Below are positions 4,661 through 5,137 of a stretch of 5,137 nt of DNA, piece by piece. Source of the stretch: Acidaminococcales bacterium (GTDB taxonomy: Bacteria; Bacillota; Negativicutes; Acidaminococcales; JAISLQ01). The notes under the pieces were generated by a model, which had not been told where the DNA came from, made no database searches, and saw only the letters and a program-made list of their open reading frames with translations. Within the stretch, counting starts at the first letter, position 1; each line of letters begins with the position of its first letter. The stretch lies in contig JAISPA010000175.1 in the NCBI GenBank assembly GCA_031275255.1, positions 1-5,137 on the forward strand, read 5' to 3'. The translations under genes and the position numbers were made by a program.

Positions 4661-5137
4661 TCAGGCAAAATGGCAGGCGACTTTATGCGCGCCGTCCGCG
4701 CCCGCCAGTTCCGGACACTCTTGTTCGCAGATGCTGGCACGGCGCGGGCAGCGCGTATGGAAAACACAGCCGGCGGGGGGACTGGAGGCGCTGGCGGCGT
4801 CGCCTTCGAGGATGATTTTGTTTTTGCCGCCCGGCCGCAAACCGGGGGCGGCCGCCAGCAGCGCCTGGGTATAGGGGTGCAGCGGATGGGCAAACAGTTC
4901 CTTTTTGTCGGCAAATTCCATCATCCGCCCCAGGTACATTACCCCTACTTTGTTGCTGACGCGCTTGATTACCGACAGGTCATGGGAGATAAAAAGATAG
5001 GTAAGGGCAAATTCCTGCTGCAAGTCTTGCAAGAGGTTCAATATTTGCGCCTGTATGGATACGTCGAGGGCGGAAACCGCCTCGTCGGCGACAATAAGGT
5101 CCGGGTGGGTAACCAGCGCCCGGGCGATGGCGATGCG
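4661..5137 (-). CDS. Oligopeptide/dipeptide ABC transporter ATP-binding protein, OppF/DppF type (partial, N-terminus outside window)
   Basis: The C-terminal 158 residues of a cytoplasmic ATPase that powers peptide import with a partner ATPase and two permeases. The frame is open to the window edge, beginning RIAIARALVTHPD, so Walker A and the ABC signature lie outside. Visible are Walker B LIVADE (14-19), D-loop SALD (22-25) and the switch histidine in ISHDLS (52). The OppF/DppF hallmarks follow: VSIQAQILNLLQDLQ, GVMYLGRMME, and the oligopeptide-transporter C-terminal region HPLHPYTQALLAAAP. A four-cysteine segment (C-x5-C-x6-C-x3-C, including RCPRRASIC) near the C-terminus matches the position where some homologues carry an Fe-S cluster. 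The Walker B region reads DEAVSALD where DEPVSALD is usual; the catalytic Glu is kept. The DNA is visibly more GC-rich than the vor and LysR genes. It is convergent with the LysR gene. The transported peptide class cannot be told. Confidence 0.93.
   Translation of the reverse strand, partial: RIAIARALVTHPDLIVADEAVSALDVSIQAQILNLLQDLQQEFALTYLFISHDLSVIKRVSNKVGVMYLGRMMEFADKKELFAHPLHPYTQALLAAAPGLRPGGKNKIILEGDAASASSPPAGCVFHTRCPRRASICEQECPELAGADGAHKVACHFA

Noticed and set aside
4591..4914. 107-codon minus-strand frame overlapping the transporter ATPase
   Set aside because: It is a shadow of the OppF/DppF gene in another frame, with proline- and arginine-rich content typical of GC-rich antisense or shifted frames.

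Overview
The window looks like chromosomal DNA of an anaerobic bacterium, most likely a member of the Bacillota (Clostridia or Negativicutes). This rests on a ferredoxin-linked 2-oxoacid oxidoreductase operon, strong AGGAGG/AGGGG-type ribosome binding sites and moderate GC content. The lineage is an inference; no rRNA or other phylogenetic marker is present.

Layout. Positions 75-2381, minus strand: a tightly packed three-gene operon for a branched-chain 2-oxoacid (VOR-type) ferredoxin oxidoreductase, in the order alpha (vorB), beta (thiamine-diphosphate subunit), gamma. Alpha and beta overlap by ATGA, and beta and gamma are 4 nt apart. Positions 2382-3489: about 1.1 kb without an intact gene. 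It holds the vor leader with nested inverted repeats, an AT-rich block with two extended -10 boxes, several copies of a degenerate intergenic repeat whose core folds as a hairpin, and two related small ORF remnants, one interrupted by an in-frame amber codon. Positions 3490-4389, plus strand: a full-length LysR-type regulator that appears to start at an ATA codon behind a perfect Shine-Dalgarno sequence. Positions 4390-4660: a convergent intergenic region with a strong 12-bp hairpin and another copy of the repeat tail. Positions 4661-5137, minus strand: the C-terminal half of a peptide ABC transporter ATPase (OppF/DppF type), cut by the window edge.

How it may fit together. VOR decarboxylates branched-chain 2-oxoacids (from Val, Leu, Ile) to acyl-CoA and reduces ferredoxin; running in reverse it can make the oxoacids. 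The divergent LysR regulator is the obvious candidate controller, and peptide import next door would suit an amino-acid-fermenting lifestyle. Both links are inferred from context only. The small ferredoxin-like delta subunit that often accompanies vorB is not in the window.

The most unusual signals are: (1) the repeat family, with a compensatory change in its hairpin; (2) two diverged ORF starts next to copies of that repeat, whose differences fall mostly at third codon positions, which suggests a decayed mobile element with a structured leader; (3) the ATA start of the LysR gene; (4) an early stop in the gamma subunit followed by an open in-frame continuation.
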